Translations under genes and position numbers: made by a program
Source: Hofstenia miamia
Lineage: Eukaryota; Xenacoelomorpha; Acoela
Direction: 5' to 3'
Length of the DNA: 64,000 nt
Assembly: GCA_004352715.1 (NCBI GenBank)
Contig: SCFE01000039.1
Coordinates: forward strand, 1,779,649-1,843,648
Notes under the pieces: model-generated
What the model was told of the DNA's origin: nothing
Database searches by the model: none
Seen by the model: the letters and a program-made list of their open reading frames with translations, nothing else
Shown: positions 11,607-23,929 of the stretch, piece by piece
How positions within the stretch are numbered: position 1 is the stretch's first letter
How the letters are laid out: the number at the start of each line of letters is the position of its first letter

Positions 11607-11821
11607 ACCAGAGTGACCTTTTCTTCTTGTAATTTCTTCGTTACAGACTCGAAATTTTTCATGTTTTCCAGCAAAATTTCAATGAGTAGTTGGTCGGAGG
11701 CAGATGGGATGAGTGGAGCCAGGTCGGTGTCGGATATGTCCAGAAATTCTTTTATGTTTATGTAACGAAGAGTCATTTGAAATCTCGAATACCAGCGCGG
11801 CTTGTTGCGATTATGGGTCAA
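11607..11821 (-). pseudogene. hAT-family transposase, upstream piece (outer element)
   Basis: The minus strand reads INIKEFLDISDTDLAPLIPS, then SDQLLIEILLENMKNFESVT and LQEEKVTL, ending where the CAGTGACATAGG terminus of the inserted hAT begins. It continues logically into DVRILFD at 9138. No start codon or N-terminal zinc finger is preserved, and stops lie just upstream of 11821. Confidence 0.6.
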
Positions 11822-11926
11822 AGGGCGGTTTCTTTCTCAGGGCTGCCAACTTTTTAATTGTCGAAAGTTTTCGCATCAGAAGGTGTATTTTCTCGAGAAT
11901 ACATTAGTACTGTTGTAGGCACAGAT

Positions 11927-12322
11927 GGAATCGGATCCAAAATTTTCAGATCCAATCCGATCCAGATCCAACACTTTATGATCCGAATCTGATCCTATCC
12001 GAATTTAAAAAAAATATTGATTTTTGGATCCGAAGTGGATCCGAAGATAAATTAAAGCATTCTAACAATAAATACAAAAGAACTTTGAAACATATCATTA
12101 GTTTTTAAAAAATGAATACAAAATTTCTATCGCTTCCACATTTTCTGGAGATAGGCGACTTCTTCTATTCGCAAGCATTAATCCACAAGAGGAAAAATCC
12201 CTCTCAGATTGACCTAAAGAGGCTCGGGACGATAGGACACTGCGAGCAACTCTTTTTAATATCGGGAATTGGTAATTGCTGTGACAAAATTCAATGAAAC
12301 TTACTTCTTGGCTTACTTGCAA
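11927..12322 (-). mobile_element. Second hAT element, terminus plus C-terminal dimerisation domain
   Basis: The minus strand at 12098-12280 encodes FPILKRVARSVLSSRASLG, QSERDFSSCGL and RSRLSPENVEAIEIL, which is the hAT C-terminal (hATC) dimerisation domain with its SER-FS-G and RLSPE motifs. Between the stop and 11927 lies a stretch of repeated GATCCGAA/GATCCAA units ending in CAGATGGAATCGGATCC, the kind of repetitive subterminal region hAT transposases bind. The opposite terminus was not found. Confidence 0.7.
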
Positions 12323-13398
12323 AGTTTTGTAAGAATGGAATTCCTAAAGTAGTCCTCAATTATAATTATAGTGCACTATAAAGATTTTAAATATTTGATT
12401 TCCTTACGATCTTCGTTTATTAGTTCAAAAAATCAACACTTTACTAGTATTTTGAAGTAAACAATTGAACAAAATTAACTTTAAAATTGCAACTAAAACT
12501 AAGAAAACCAGTCTTGTACAAACAATGACAATTAAATAACAAGTTAAAAACTTACTGTAAATTGTTTTACAAAATTGTACCAAGATCCTATATTACTTCA
12601 GTAATTTTAGTGCCTATATTTAACATAGTACCGGCATTACTTGTAGTTCTTACAGTCCACTTTTTAATAGCTTTCAGTAAATTCGATTCGAGGATACGTT
12701 CCTAAATATAATGTATCTATGTTGCTAAGTAAAATGCAGGCTTGAAATACATTAAGAATTAAGAATATAGATATAGTATTATTAATATTCTAGCCAATCA
12801 AAAAATAAAAATTTCTTCGCAGTACTTACATTTAGCACACATATATGTTTAAAAATTTTTACATTTAATATCAAATACATACATCAATTGAAGACAGCGG
12901 TAGGAAGTCAAGCGACTTTAAATTCGGATTGAGAAAACTCCAAAGCCAATGGTAAGCTTTTAATGATCTCCAAAACTGTACCTCCAGCAAATTTTTAAAA
13001 ATTGACTTTAGTTTGTAGACCACTTCATGATCCATTACAAGCGTGCTATCTTAATACATGGCATAAAACATATTTTTAGCAATTGCACTAAATTGGACTG
13101 CATTTTTGTGCCGTCACGAAATCTTTCTGCATCGTGAAGCAGTACGCATTGTAGTGCTGCCTTTCTTTAAAAGAAATGTTTGCTAGATTTTGGGGCAATT
13201 TGCATTTTATTCGCCTATATATTTTCTTGAGAAGTCATAGAAAAAAGTATTTTTAGCAATTTCTCTAAATTGGTCTGCATTTTTATGCCGTCACATATAT
13301 ATATATATATATATACAGTATATTAAAGCTTTTATATCTATAAATAGCTTATGTAATGGACCTTTTGACCTCAAGCGTAAATTTAAAGGATTTTAATT
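12323..13398. other. Non-coding stretch with a diverged direct repeat and (TA)n
   Basis: No supported gene. About 50 bases near 13066-13117 (TTTTTAGCAATTGCACTAAA and on to TGCCGTCAC) recur in diverged form near 13243-13297, followed by (TA)n at about 13297-13316. Confidence 0.45.
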
Positions 13399-13741
13399 TC
13401 ATACCCGGTCATTATGATTTTTGCATTGCAAAGAAATACATGCACCTTAATCCGAATGGGCACAATTTGCAAATCTGATTTTTTTCAATAAATTCTGTTA
13501 ATAGATTTTTTTGTGAAAGTACGACAACATTTTGTGTCCTAATCAATCATATAATTGTAACTGTATTATTAATAGATTTTTCTTCTTAAGAAATTTCATA
13601 ATTTTCCAAATTTTTAAGCCTCCAACAGAAGTATTCCAAATGTTCATAACACAAAGCATTGACCCGCATTTTTAGATTTAACGCTCCCCGTGTCGTTTAT
13701 TTTGCAATGCCCGGTGATTTTGAAATTAACCGGGTATGAAG
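13399..13741. mobile_element. Possible small MITE with short inverted ends
   Basis: TTTCATACCCGGT at about 13399 is mirrored by ACCGGGTATGAA ending at 13740. Just inside, CATTGCAAA and TTTGCAATG are also inverted. The unit is about 340 bp with no coding sequence. No target duplication is evident. Confidence 0.35.
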
Positions 13742-14064
13742 TGGGCTGGTTCCCCCGCCATCTATTGAGAAAAACGTAAAATACTACGAAATTAAATCAA
13801 AATGCACAAAAGTACTATATAATTTTGTCTTTTAGTGAGAAACTTCTTACGACTCCTATACAATTTATGAATTCTATCAAAGATCATGCACAGAGATTGG
13901 TGTTTTGTATTTGTAGATTTAACACTGCCCGTGCTCATCCTGCACCCATTTGTCTTTTAAGCCTCGCTTCTAATTATTTGAAACCATTTTTGGAAGTAAA
14001 AACTATATGTCCTAAGTAGATTAACAAATGTGTTATATAATTTCTTGTTTTTTGCAAGACCGAN

Positions 14065-14098
<34 letters not shown>

Positions 14099-14512
14099 CA
14101 CATTACAAAAGTGTGCCCCATACATATAAAAAAACTTTAAGCAAGAATATATACACTTATATTTAAACTATTCAAGCCTTATACGAATTGAATAAATGAG
14201 TTTTGAGGATTTTGGAGACTTCGTTTCTTGATTTCTGTAGAAAATTCAATTCATTCCATAGATGGATCTAAGTAAAAATAATATTTTACTTGTCTTGTAA
14301 CTAATCTGCGTTTGTTATGAGATTGAGGAGTTTTAAAATTCTAAGAAGGGATTTTTTTGAGATTTGTGAAGTGTACATGTTTTATATATTGCCATTATTA
14401 AATTTGCAATATTTTTTCAATTCATCGTAAACTGTGTTTTTTCTTCTAGCAGCCTAGCGTAATGTTAACTGAACAATATTTCAAATTATCTGAAATGTGC
14501 ATGTTATTTCCG

Positions 14513-14540
<28 letters not shown>
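13742..14540. other. Non-coding stretch with an (AT)n gap join
   Basis: AT-rich, with a single-n join at 14064 followed by (TA)n to about 14094. No supported gene. Confidence 0.4.
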
Positions 14541-14543
<3 letters not shown>

Positions 14544-15346
14544 ATAAGCTTAAATTTAACTATCATATTCAATCCACACTAAGAAAAATGGCAATGGCCA
14601 TTAAGTGTATTTCAATTTTAAATATGGTTATTGCCACTAAATTGAAAGAAATGCTGATGAATGCATTGGTTACGAGTCATTTTAGATATTGTGTTTTGTT
14701 TAATGGAATTGACAACCCATTACCTAAAAAATCGATTCTCAAATTAGATGGGCAAACAAAGTATGTACCAGTAATAACTTGAATAATCACAAAATTAAAT
14801 TTCACATTCCATTCGATATTTTTCCCTCATTAAACTCTGAAAGATTATTAACAGACATATACCGTATGATAGAGTAGAATTTCTTTCTTTTACCAGTAAT
14901 TTAATAAATAAACGTAATTCTACAATATGGAAAGTAGAATTTAAAAAAGTTTTTTGAAAAATTCATTTATAAATTCTGCAATAGAAATCTGGAACAATCT
15001 TCCAATGAATGTGAAACAACTGAGAGAAAGATGGAAATTTAAATCTGAAATTGGTGAATACCTGATTTCACATTTTACTACAGAAATTGGTAAATCAGCA
15101 TGGAAATGATGCGAATTTCACAAGAAATGGCACAAGTGCTAGCAATAGTTTGATCAATACTATCTTCTTTATATCTATTTTTATTGTATTTTGCTTTTCT
15201 ATACCTTATTCTTTGTATTCTTTGTTATTTCATTTGTGTTTTCTAATTTGTTAATGACGCAATTATTGTAGTAGTATCAGCAAAAGTTGAATGTAATAGT
15301 TACAACTACTACACAAATAAAGATTTCTTCTTCTTCTTCTTCTTCT
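14541..15346 (+). mobile_element. LINE 3' end (RT thumb and C-terminal domain) with (CTT)n tail
   Basis: The frame after a (TA)n run reads DNKLKFNYHIQSTLRKMA, then KLKEMLMNALVTSHFRYC, typical of the RT thumb and connection of Jockey/CR1-like LINEs. Downstream, in shifted frames, it reads INSAIEIWNNLPMNVKQL, the conserved WNNLP block near LINE C termini. The element ends AATAAAGA followed by (TTC)n at about 15325-15346. It is 5'-truncated at the (TA)n run and frameshifted. Confidence 0.75.
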
Positions 15347-16485
15347 ACTTTTTTGTTAAGCACCCTATTGTGAGGTAAGAACATGATTTCTCCGCTGTAG
15401 ATTTATGATGTTTTTAAATAGTCGTGTAAAATGCTTGGATCTTTTCTTCCGAAATGAACATTTTTAGCTTTGATTGATTGTGGGTGTTTGTAAGTAACTA
15501 TAAATCGAGGTGTCGATAACTAGCATTTCCATGCCTTCTTTAATGTTTTCGGTGTTCGTTATGTCTTCTCTTGAGCTGAATTTTGAATGTTGCGGTGATA
15601 TCTGGTCTCTTTAGAATGTGTTTCTGATACTGCTTGAAATGATATTTCGTCTTGCGATAGTTTTTCTGGCATTTGTGTGCATAGTTTGCTTGGCAAGTTA
15701 AAAAGTGTGAGTAGTTTACAATGAGTGCCCGATTGTAATCGCTGCCTATGAAATTCTCAATTTATTAGAGAAAACCGAGCATGTGGTTTTTAATTTAATT
15801 CGGATAGTGATAAGTGTTTCTGGTGTAATGCCATTTCTGTTGAAATTGCCTTAATTGCTTATACTCATCTTGACTAAAATAAAGTTGGAATGCCGCATCC
15901 ACGCTTGATTGATCAACATAATATTGGCATGGGTGGTGGCCATTTTATGGATAGACTACTTTGGTATTACTGATATTCAATTGATACAAGTATGACATGA
16001 TTGTCAAAGTAATATTCCTTGCTCAAAGAGAATACATTTTGAGCAAATTAGAAGCGAGAGTGAAAAATTTAATGGTATAATGCATCATGGTAAATGTAAA
16101 ACTTGCTTTGTAAATAATCATTTTTCTATAAACCTTGTTTTAAAAGTAAATTGCTAAAATATGTGTTACTGAAAGAATAACTGTTTCCGGATGGAACATC
16201 TGATTTTTTGCACTCAACTAGTGATAAAAATAATATTTTTTTGATTCATAAATATTTGATACTTTAGACATATAATTTACAATAGTATTTCCTTTTAGGT
16301 GTTGGCTTCATACTTTGGGCTGCATAGGGATATTTTAAGGATTTCTATATAAAAATTTCCATTTTATATGCGACTTAGATAAACTATTGACTACTTTTGA
16401 TGGTTTGCATATTTTCTTCACAAAACTAGAAGTTAATGCCTCTTGAAGTATGCGCAATGCGCTCTAAAATTTGTCATAACCAATC
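15347..16485. other. Non-coding stretch
   Basis: No exon-like or repeat structure that I can support. Confidence 0.35.
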
Positions 16486-16639
16486 ATGCTTCTCTCTGAG
16501 ATAGTCGGGTCTAGCGAGCGCGCTCTACTCGGTAATATTAATAGTTCTCAGTTTATTGTAAATTTAGCTGCACCTTTTGCCACATTATCAAGGGATGAAC
16601 AACTCAAACTGCACTACTTACTCTCAAATGAAGAATCGT

Positions 16640-18882
16640 CATCAAAAAAAACTTCGGATTATTACTAATCACTTATTAGGAATTTTCATAAAAATATAGC
16701 GCTAGCAATTTCTGAAACATGGTTTACCTGATAGACCTTGATCATGTCTGGTCAAATAACAATAATCAATATAAATTATTCAGAAAAGATAGAACTCATT
16801 GTAATATACTCGGAAAAAGCAAGGGGGCGAGACCATTTCATCCAAAGCAACGGAATGATATAGTAAGCTCAGAATAATTCGAATTCCTTTGCGTTGAAAT
16901 TGATAACCCTATCAAAAATTCACCTTTTAAAAAGCAATTAATTAGTGTTTCATACGGCCCAAATAAATGTTATACTAATGAAGTTTTTGACCAACTTGAG
17001 AATGAAATTTCACTGGCCTACTCAGAAAATAAAGATTTAATATTAATATGTGATTGGAACCTAAATTATTTAAATAAACTTGCTAATAAAGCGATAAATC
17101 TCTTTTTTAATACTTTTTATTTAAAAACGGCAAATGCCTTCATTTCTACAAGCATCGCAGCAAATAGTGTAACTTTGATTGACTATATTGCACTGCCTGA
17201 AAATAATCTTGAATTCTTATACTACTTCTCTGAATGTCCATTTTCTGATCACTGTAAAATATCAGCCAGTTTCTCTAAAGGTAAAATAAACTCCGAAATA
17301 TCCAAAAAATGGATCACTATTCGCGAAAAATCTTCTGATAATATAGATAACCTCAAAAACTTGGACTTCTGTATATGTTGCGATTGATCCTAACAACATG
17401 ATCCAAAACTTTCTTGATAATCTTCAATCCTATCTAGATGAATATTGTCCTGAAAAAAAATCCTTGTTACTAATCATTCTCGCAAAAATATAAAGAATGA
17501 CAAGCCTTGGCTTTCCAATTTTTATGCAAAAAATTAATAACAAAAAAATGTCGCTTTTAAGTTTTTTTCTAACGCCCGTACTCCTGAAAGCTATGCATTA
17601 TACAAAAAAGCTAGAAATATTTCTAATATAGAAAATCGTAAAGCTTACAATGAGTATATTAAACATGAATACAGAAAACTACCGAACCGAAAGAGTAATT
17701 CGAGATTGATTAACGAAACCTCGAATTGTACCAAATCAAAATTTTCTCCTATAAAAAAAAATTGTAGACCCCGAAGGAAATCAATACGTCACCGATTTTG
17801 AAATTTCCAATATTTTAAATCAAACATTTACAAACCTAGGTAATTATGAAGGTCCTCAAATAAAATTCCAGGATATAAATCCTAATAGGCACATCCCTGA
17901 ATTTGATTTTCGCTTTATGACAAGTTTTGAAGTAATTAAGGCAATCAAGAAACTAAAATCAAACAAGTCAAGCGGCCCCGCGAAAATTCCAATATGGTTA
18001 CTAAAAAACAATGAGAAATATACTGCCGAACCTTTAAATTATATCTTTAATGAATGCTTAAAATGGAATATTTTTTCCGATTTCTTGAAATAGGCTCATA
18101 TTACTCCAATTTACAAAAAGGACGCCCAAAGTGTCCCAAAAACTATCGACCTATATCTATCAAATCACCAATTAGTAAAATATTTGAATGACTATTACAC
18201 GAACAAATTACACTTCATTCAAATAATCATAAACTATGGTCCAAATCACAATTTGGTTTCAGAACAAATTACTCAACATCAGATGCACGCACTTATACAA
18301 ACGACAGAAAAATGGAGAGCATTATTTGACTCTAATAAATTTCTTGCGATTGCTTGTCTAGATAATAAGACAATTAAAAAATATTGTTTTTTCCCTTAGC
18401 AGTGCTCACCTTATATCTAATTACTTAAGTAATAGACTTCAGCGAGTTATATTAAATGATACTTTTTTCAAATTGGTTGTCTGTCGATAATCGTGTACCT
18501 CAAGGAACCATACTAGGTCCCTTGCGAAATAACATAATACGCCGATGATACATCTATTTACTGTAGAAATATATCCTTAGATAAAGTTGCAAAAGTTATT
18601 GAATCGAATTGTATAAAATTGAGCAACTATTTTACATTCATCGATTGCGTATTACCTCGAAAAAAACTGAATGTTGCATAATGCAGCCTTTTAGAAAAAA
18701 ATCTGACATCTCTGATTATTCAATTAATTTCAATAATACATCTGTTATACCTGTTAATAAGTTTAAATATCAAGAAGTAGCAATAGATTCAAAGCTTAAC
18801 TTCACGTCGCAAATAAATACTATTATTAAAAAAATGGCTTGTAGGTATTAGAAAGATATCCCATGTTTCCCAACAGTTACCC
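16640..18882 (+). mobile_element. Degenerate LINE, AP endonuclease and RT part
   Basis: The order of motifs is that of a single-ORF2 LINE. The AP-endonuclease region has NIALAISETWFT (16695-16730), LICDWNLNYL (about 17045), SVTLIDYIALP (about 17168) and SDHCKIS (about 17246). The RT region has KNYRPISIKSPISKIFE (about 18140), SQFGFRTNYST (about 18245), VPQGTILGPL (about 18492) and the thumb KFKYQEVAIDSKLNF (about 18762). Many frameshifts and stops occur, and the YADD box is lost. The element is interrupted at 18891 by a hAT and resumes at 20702. Confidence 0.8.
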
Positions 18883-19750
18883 CCGATTGCCAGGCTTGTC
18901 CATTGTAATTGGAATCTAATTGGATTCCAAGTGGACATTAGAATTGGATTAGAATTGGTTGGACAAACAAAATTTGTCACTCGGTGGATTCCAATTAGAC
19001 TTTCATTGGAATAATTTTACAGAAATTCCTAAAATATCACAGCTGTTTTTCATAATAGTTTTCATAATAATTCTTCATTCCATTAAAATAATTGCTTTTG
19101 ATATACATGTAGGTCTGGTAGTACTCTGAATTTAATTGCAATATTGATTCTTAATCACGAGAGCATAGCATTGGAATAGAATGCCTGGAAAATTCGAAAA
19201 ATTAGTATTTACAGTATTACTGTGCTTTTGTATTCTAATCGAGGAACTCTATGATAAATAAATTTCTTAAATCCATTGGTTGTATAGCGATATATGTCCT
19301 TTAAGAAAAGCTGCATGATATCATATACTCATTTGTTGTCTCACATTAGGCAGCATTCTGACTGGATTTTATTGCAATACATTATCAGCAATTGTAATAT
19401 ATTCTGTATTCAAAAAATCAATAAGCAAATCTTTGCTTTTCCTATTTAAGAATTCTCTTGAAGTAAAAGACGGCGATTTACTCAGAGGAATTTGAATTCA
19501 ATTACAATTCAATGATCACAATGAATAGGTGTTTAGACAAGTTTTCTTCCGTCATGCTTTTACATGTATGTCTTTGAGTTAGAATGGGTAAATAAGATCT
19601 TGTTACTTATCTAAGATTTTTTGTAAGAGGAATTCTTTCAATATGATATGAGATTAAAATTTTCATCATAACGAAATCCTCGTGCAACTTGCACTTGTAT
19701 TTTGATTGGAAGCAAGATGGTACATCGTTTGCAATTAAACAGTCTTCAAC

Positions 19751-19952
19751 CCCCCCCCCCCNNNNNNNNNNNNNNNNNNNNNNNNNNNNNNNNNNNNNNN
19801 NNNNNNNNNNNNNNNNNNNNNNNNNNNNNNNNNNNNNNNNNNNNNNNNNNNNNNNNNNNNNNNNNNNNNNNNNNNNNNNNNNNNNNNNNNNNNNNNNNNN
19901 NNNNNNNNNNNNNNNNNNNNNNNNNNNNNNNNNNCCCCCCCCCCCCCCCCCC
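19751..19952. repeat. Poly-C tract with 173-base assembly gap
   Basis: C runs at 19750-19761 and 19935-19952 flank Ns at 19762-19934. Poly-proline or poly-glycine peptides translated here are artefacts. Confidence 0.95.
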
Positions 19953-20499
19953 GAATTTGAAGAAAAAAACTCCAAATAATTGGATTCTGCTTTGGTATGG
20001 TGCGTAAGTTGAAATTCTAGATGAGGCACCTTCAAATATGTACGAGTTCTAAGAAATGTATCTGTGTTTTTTGATGAGTTTCAAAATTTGTTAAACCTCG
20101 ACAAAAGTATTTTATGAACTTTTGCTTCCAGGATTTCACAAAATCGGTCACATTCCCAGTTGAAAAAGTCCACAAGGGTCTAAGAAGTGAGCATACTTTG
20201 AACTGAAACTTGATTTAGAAACAAACAAATAAGGAGATTAACAGGGAGGTTTTCAGTATTGAGAGTCGTGTTGATCGACTATAGGATCTAGTATTTTAGC
20301 CTCATTGTTGTACAAAACCTCTACAAATAAAGCCAAAGCATTTGTTCTCTAATGATAATTATGATTTTCTGCTTTTTCTTTGAAATTATGTATTTTTCTG
20401 GTTTTACAAGCGAAATGCAAGCCATAATAATCACATACAGAAAATTTTACATTATACTTTAATAAAAATTATGTGAAATCAATAACATCTAATGGTTTT

Positions 20500-20567
20500 A
20501 TTTTTTTTGTAGTGTATGCCTTCAGCGGCTAAATGAAGTCATTCATTATTATTATTATTTTATTATT
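20500..20567 (+). mobile_element. Severely 5'-truncated LINE tail with (ATT)n
   Basis: TTTTGTAGTGTATGCCTTCA followed by GCGGCTAAATGAAGTCATTC and (ATT)n. The same tail ends the LINE copies at about 48805-48870 and 56655-56716, so this is the shortest copy of that family. Confidence 0.6.
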
Positions 20568-20701
20568 GTTGCAAAAAGTATTTGGATTAGCAAACTCAAA
20601 TTTAATTTGGAATTCGATTGGATTCCAATTGAGCAATTCTAGAATTTTTGTATTGGATTGAATTGGATTGTACAGAAAAATCTTTCCAATGGGCAAGCCT
20701 C

Positions 20702-21380
20702 CCAATTGCAGTAATTCAAATGTTTCATGAATTCGCTATGAGTAATTTATCCTATGCTAATATTTTATGTACTAATGAACACAACCTAATGATAAAAAAG
20801 CTTCGAGTTCAACTAAAATGGGCATTAAATGTTTGTAGTAAAAACTCTTCTAAAACAAAATATATTTCTAAATCTATTCTTTTTCCACAAGTGTTAATTA
20901 TTTACAATATTATTTATTTCTTCAAATTCATAAACAAATTTCTACCCTACGACGAGCTATCATTCTCATTTTCGACAGCCTATCTGAAGCAAAATAAACT
21001 ATCAAAAAACTATTCACGTGTTAAATTTAATAAAAATATCATGAGTCAATCTTTTATTAATACTGATATATATAACTGGAATAAATTGCCAAAAGAAAAG
21101 ACAATAATAGACTACCTAAAAAATTCAATAAATATTTAAAATCATTAATTGTCAAACAAAAGTTTATATCAGGTAGATAATGGATAGGATTTAAATTTTA
21201 TAATAACGACTAAACAATAAATCGAAATTAATAAACTATCCGTAGCCAGTGTTTCTTTCATTTTGTTATTATTCATTTTTTTATTGTACTTAGTAGTTAA
21301 TGCCACCATTCATTTGAAATATCAGTTAAATATTGTAAAAAATTCAAATGAATATAGATTATCTTATCTTATTAGAACAT
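20702..21380 (+). mobile_element. LINE C-terminal part, continuation of the 16640 element
   Basis: The frame from about 20725 reads FHEFAMSNLSYANILCTNEH and KLRVQLKWALNVCSK, ending YNWNKLPKEK before a stop at 21137-21139. WNKLP is the common LINE C-terminal block. After the stop an AT-rich 3' UTR ends in TATCTTATCTTATT repeats near 21360-21378, likely the tail. It continues the protein cut at 18882. Confidence 0.75.
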
Positions 21381-21599
21381 TTCTAATTACCAAACCAAAC
21401 CATGATGGATTTATGTAAAACTGTAAAAAAAGTATTTAATTATAATATGATGTTAATTCGAAATCCGATTTTGATCAAACGCCTGATACCCCTGTCATTA
21501 GGTGGCAAGTAATTTATTTGAACTATCAAAATCCGCCCAAATACTACTAATTGGACTAATTATGAACATGCAAAGCAAGGGATCAAAAGACACCGCAAA

Positions 21600-23210
21600 G
21601 AGATAGTTTGAGCAAATGAAGAAATCAAATAGAAAATGGAACTTTGTGAACCAAACTATTGGAAAAAGTAAGTTCATCTACAAAAATTAAGGAAATACGC
21701 TTCAAAAATAAGCTCTATGGAAATAAACAAATAGCAAACATTTTAAATGGGAAATGGGACATTTTTATTGTAATTCTCGTAATACATATCAAAAACGTAT
21801 ATTCCAATTGAAACAAGTCCGTAATTTAGTTTTAATTTTAATTTTTTTTATGATTTAAAGCAAGAAGTCAATGGACTCGATACAATAAATGCTTATGTTT
21901 CAAGTAATCTACCACATTTCATAATAAAAGCTACTTTTATATATTCGAAACAATGTACTATTGACAATAATTTTCCCGATGTTTAGAAATATTCAGACAT
22001 TTCACAACTATATAAGAGGAGATACTCTTGTCGCACTAAATTACCGACCAATATTGATAACGCAGCCATTTTTCAAAATTTATTAAAAAATTAGCTGCCC
22101 AAATTTAAAAGTATTTAATTATGATAATATTCTATCAGAACAATTTGGATTCAGACCAAAATTCAGTACCTTCAACGGCTGCTGCATTTTTAGACTTTAG
22201 TAAAGCATTCAATTCTATGGATTTCAACGTTTTGAAAATAAAATTATTTGAACATGGTTTCAGTCATTTAGCTATAATGCATTTTTTAAATGATAGAAAA
22301 TAAAATGCAAAATTGGACATAATTTTTTTCAGATTATGCAACTACAAATCTTGGAGTTCCATCAGGCACAGTATAAGGACCCATTTTATTTGCACTTTAT
22401 GTAAAAGATGTCTCGTTCGTTAAAAAGGGAACTCATTATCAATCCGCTGATGACATGTATTAGAACAACGCATAATCCCTTTGCCGCTACTAAGACTTTG
22501 ACTAAAGACATTGAATTACGTATTGTATATTTTGATAATAATTGAATAAAAGTTAATGCAAACAAAACTCATTTTATCATAGTTGCACCAAAGGAACATC
22601 AAAAGATTTCTGAGAATATCTAAATTAACATAAATAAAATGTAATTGAGCTATGTAATTCAGTGTGTTATTTAGAAGTAACAATTGATAAATATTTAACA
22701 TTTAATGAATTTTTGTCTTTAAAATTAAGAAAATTGCCTCTGAAATTAAATTTTTATATCACACCACCTAAGGAATTCATATCATAAACAGTTGATTCTT
22801 TTGTAATCAGTGAATTCAGTTATTGCTGGTTTCTCTTCCAACATAAATACTATAAATAGAATATGATTATCAAAAGTGTATAACTGGTCTGAGATTTCTT
22901 AATTATATCTCCAAACACAAATCCGTCAGAGACTTAATATCAACACATAACACCTATATATTACATTCAATATCCCTCTGCCTAATCCATAAATGTTAAT
23001 AGTTCAATTTCCTTAAAATTCCTCCATGACTTTAAGGTGCAATGAAAGAAGCAAATTTTTTAGCAATATCAATCTCCACTATTCATTTACATTTATGTGT
23101 TCGAAACTATGGAATGATCTCAATATAGAAATTAAAACTGAAAAAAATTATAAATATTTTAAGAAAAAGAAACAACTGAAAAAGCAATAATTATTTGGAA
23201 TTTCTAATGA
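21600..23210 (+). mobile_element. Third degenerate LINE (RT)
   Basis: Recognisable RT blocks in mixed frames: NYRPILI (about 22040), ILSEQFGFRPKFST (about 22124-22165), FLDFSKAFNSMDFNVLKIK (22187-22245), LGVPSGTV, a stop, then GPILFALYVKDV (about 22352-22412), and SADDM (about 22444) in place of YADD. A C-terminal FMCSKLWNDLN block lies near 23095. Multiple stops and frameshifts show it is dead. The 5' boundary is uncertain. Confidence 0.7.
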
Positions 23211-23929
23211 ATTAATAACCTGGACTCAATTTATATTAATTTTAAGCCCTTTAAGTAAGGTGTGTATTCATATTTTTTGGATATTTACATTTGTTTATGT
23301 TTGCTAGTTTGTGTTATTAACTCTCACGGATGCATTTATATTAAATGTGCTTTAATTGGCTGCTCTTGATAAAAATCTGTAAGAATTACTAGTGGGTCAA
23401 TATATTTGTAGGACACTATATGACTAGGGCGATTATAAAGTCAATAAGTAAAGATGGTCAATTTTTGGGTACAATCAGTCAATAAAGGCAATTATTGGGA
23501 AACATTCATCATGCCATTTTTTGAATGATATCATGAATACAGTCAATTTAAATTGCTCGCTTCATTTTTGCAAAGAGAGTGACTCTTACAAAAGGCTCAA
23601 CGGTCTTTTACAAAACTTAGCTTTTCTGCCAATGAGAGGAATTTTCTTGAACAGAACATAGAGCCTAACATTCTAACATTCTTTTCTACGTGAACTCTTT
23701 CGATGAATAGTTGTTTTGTAGAAAAAAGATTTTTAAAGTCAATTTTTACAGTCAATTTCCTTTTTTCAAGTCAATTCAATATTTCAATTTTTCAAGGTTT
23801 AAATTCAATAAAAAAATAGCACTGTATGTGATTTGTTTGCCGAATTCATATTCGATATGGATAAAGTAAAACGTGTTTGTAACAGTACAAATTTCCTTAA
23901 ACAATTGAATGATTACAAACAATTGAAAA

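Larger units (their letters stand above)
18891..20701. mobile_element. hAT-like element inserted in the LINE
   Basis: The ends CAGGCTTGTCCATTG (18891) and CAATGGGCAAGCCTC (to 20701) are inverted repeats. They are flanked by CCGATTGC (18883-18890) and CCAATTGC (20702-20709), an 8-bp duplication with one mismatch. Removing the insert rejoins the LINE protein from VSQQLPPIA to LPIAVIQMFHEFA-type sequence. Both subterminal regions repeat ATTGGAAT/ATTGGATT many times, as in hAT elements. It has no transposase and contains a poly-C gap and a LINE tail at 20500-20567. Confidence 0.75.

Noticed and set aside
19607-20035. Poly-proline/poly-glycine ORFs
   Set aside because: They are translations of a poly-C tract and Ns, with no protein-like flank.
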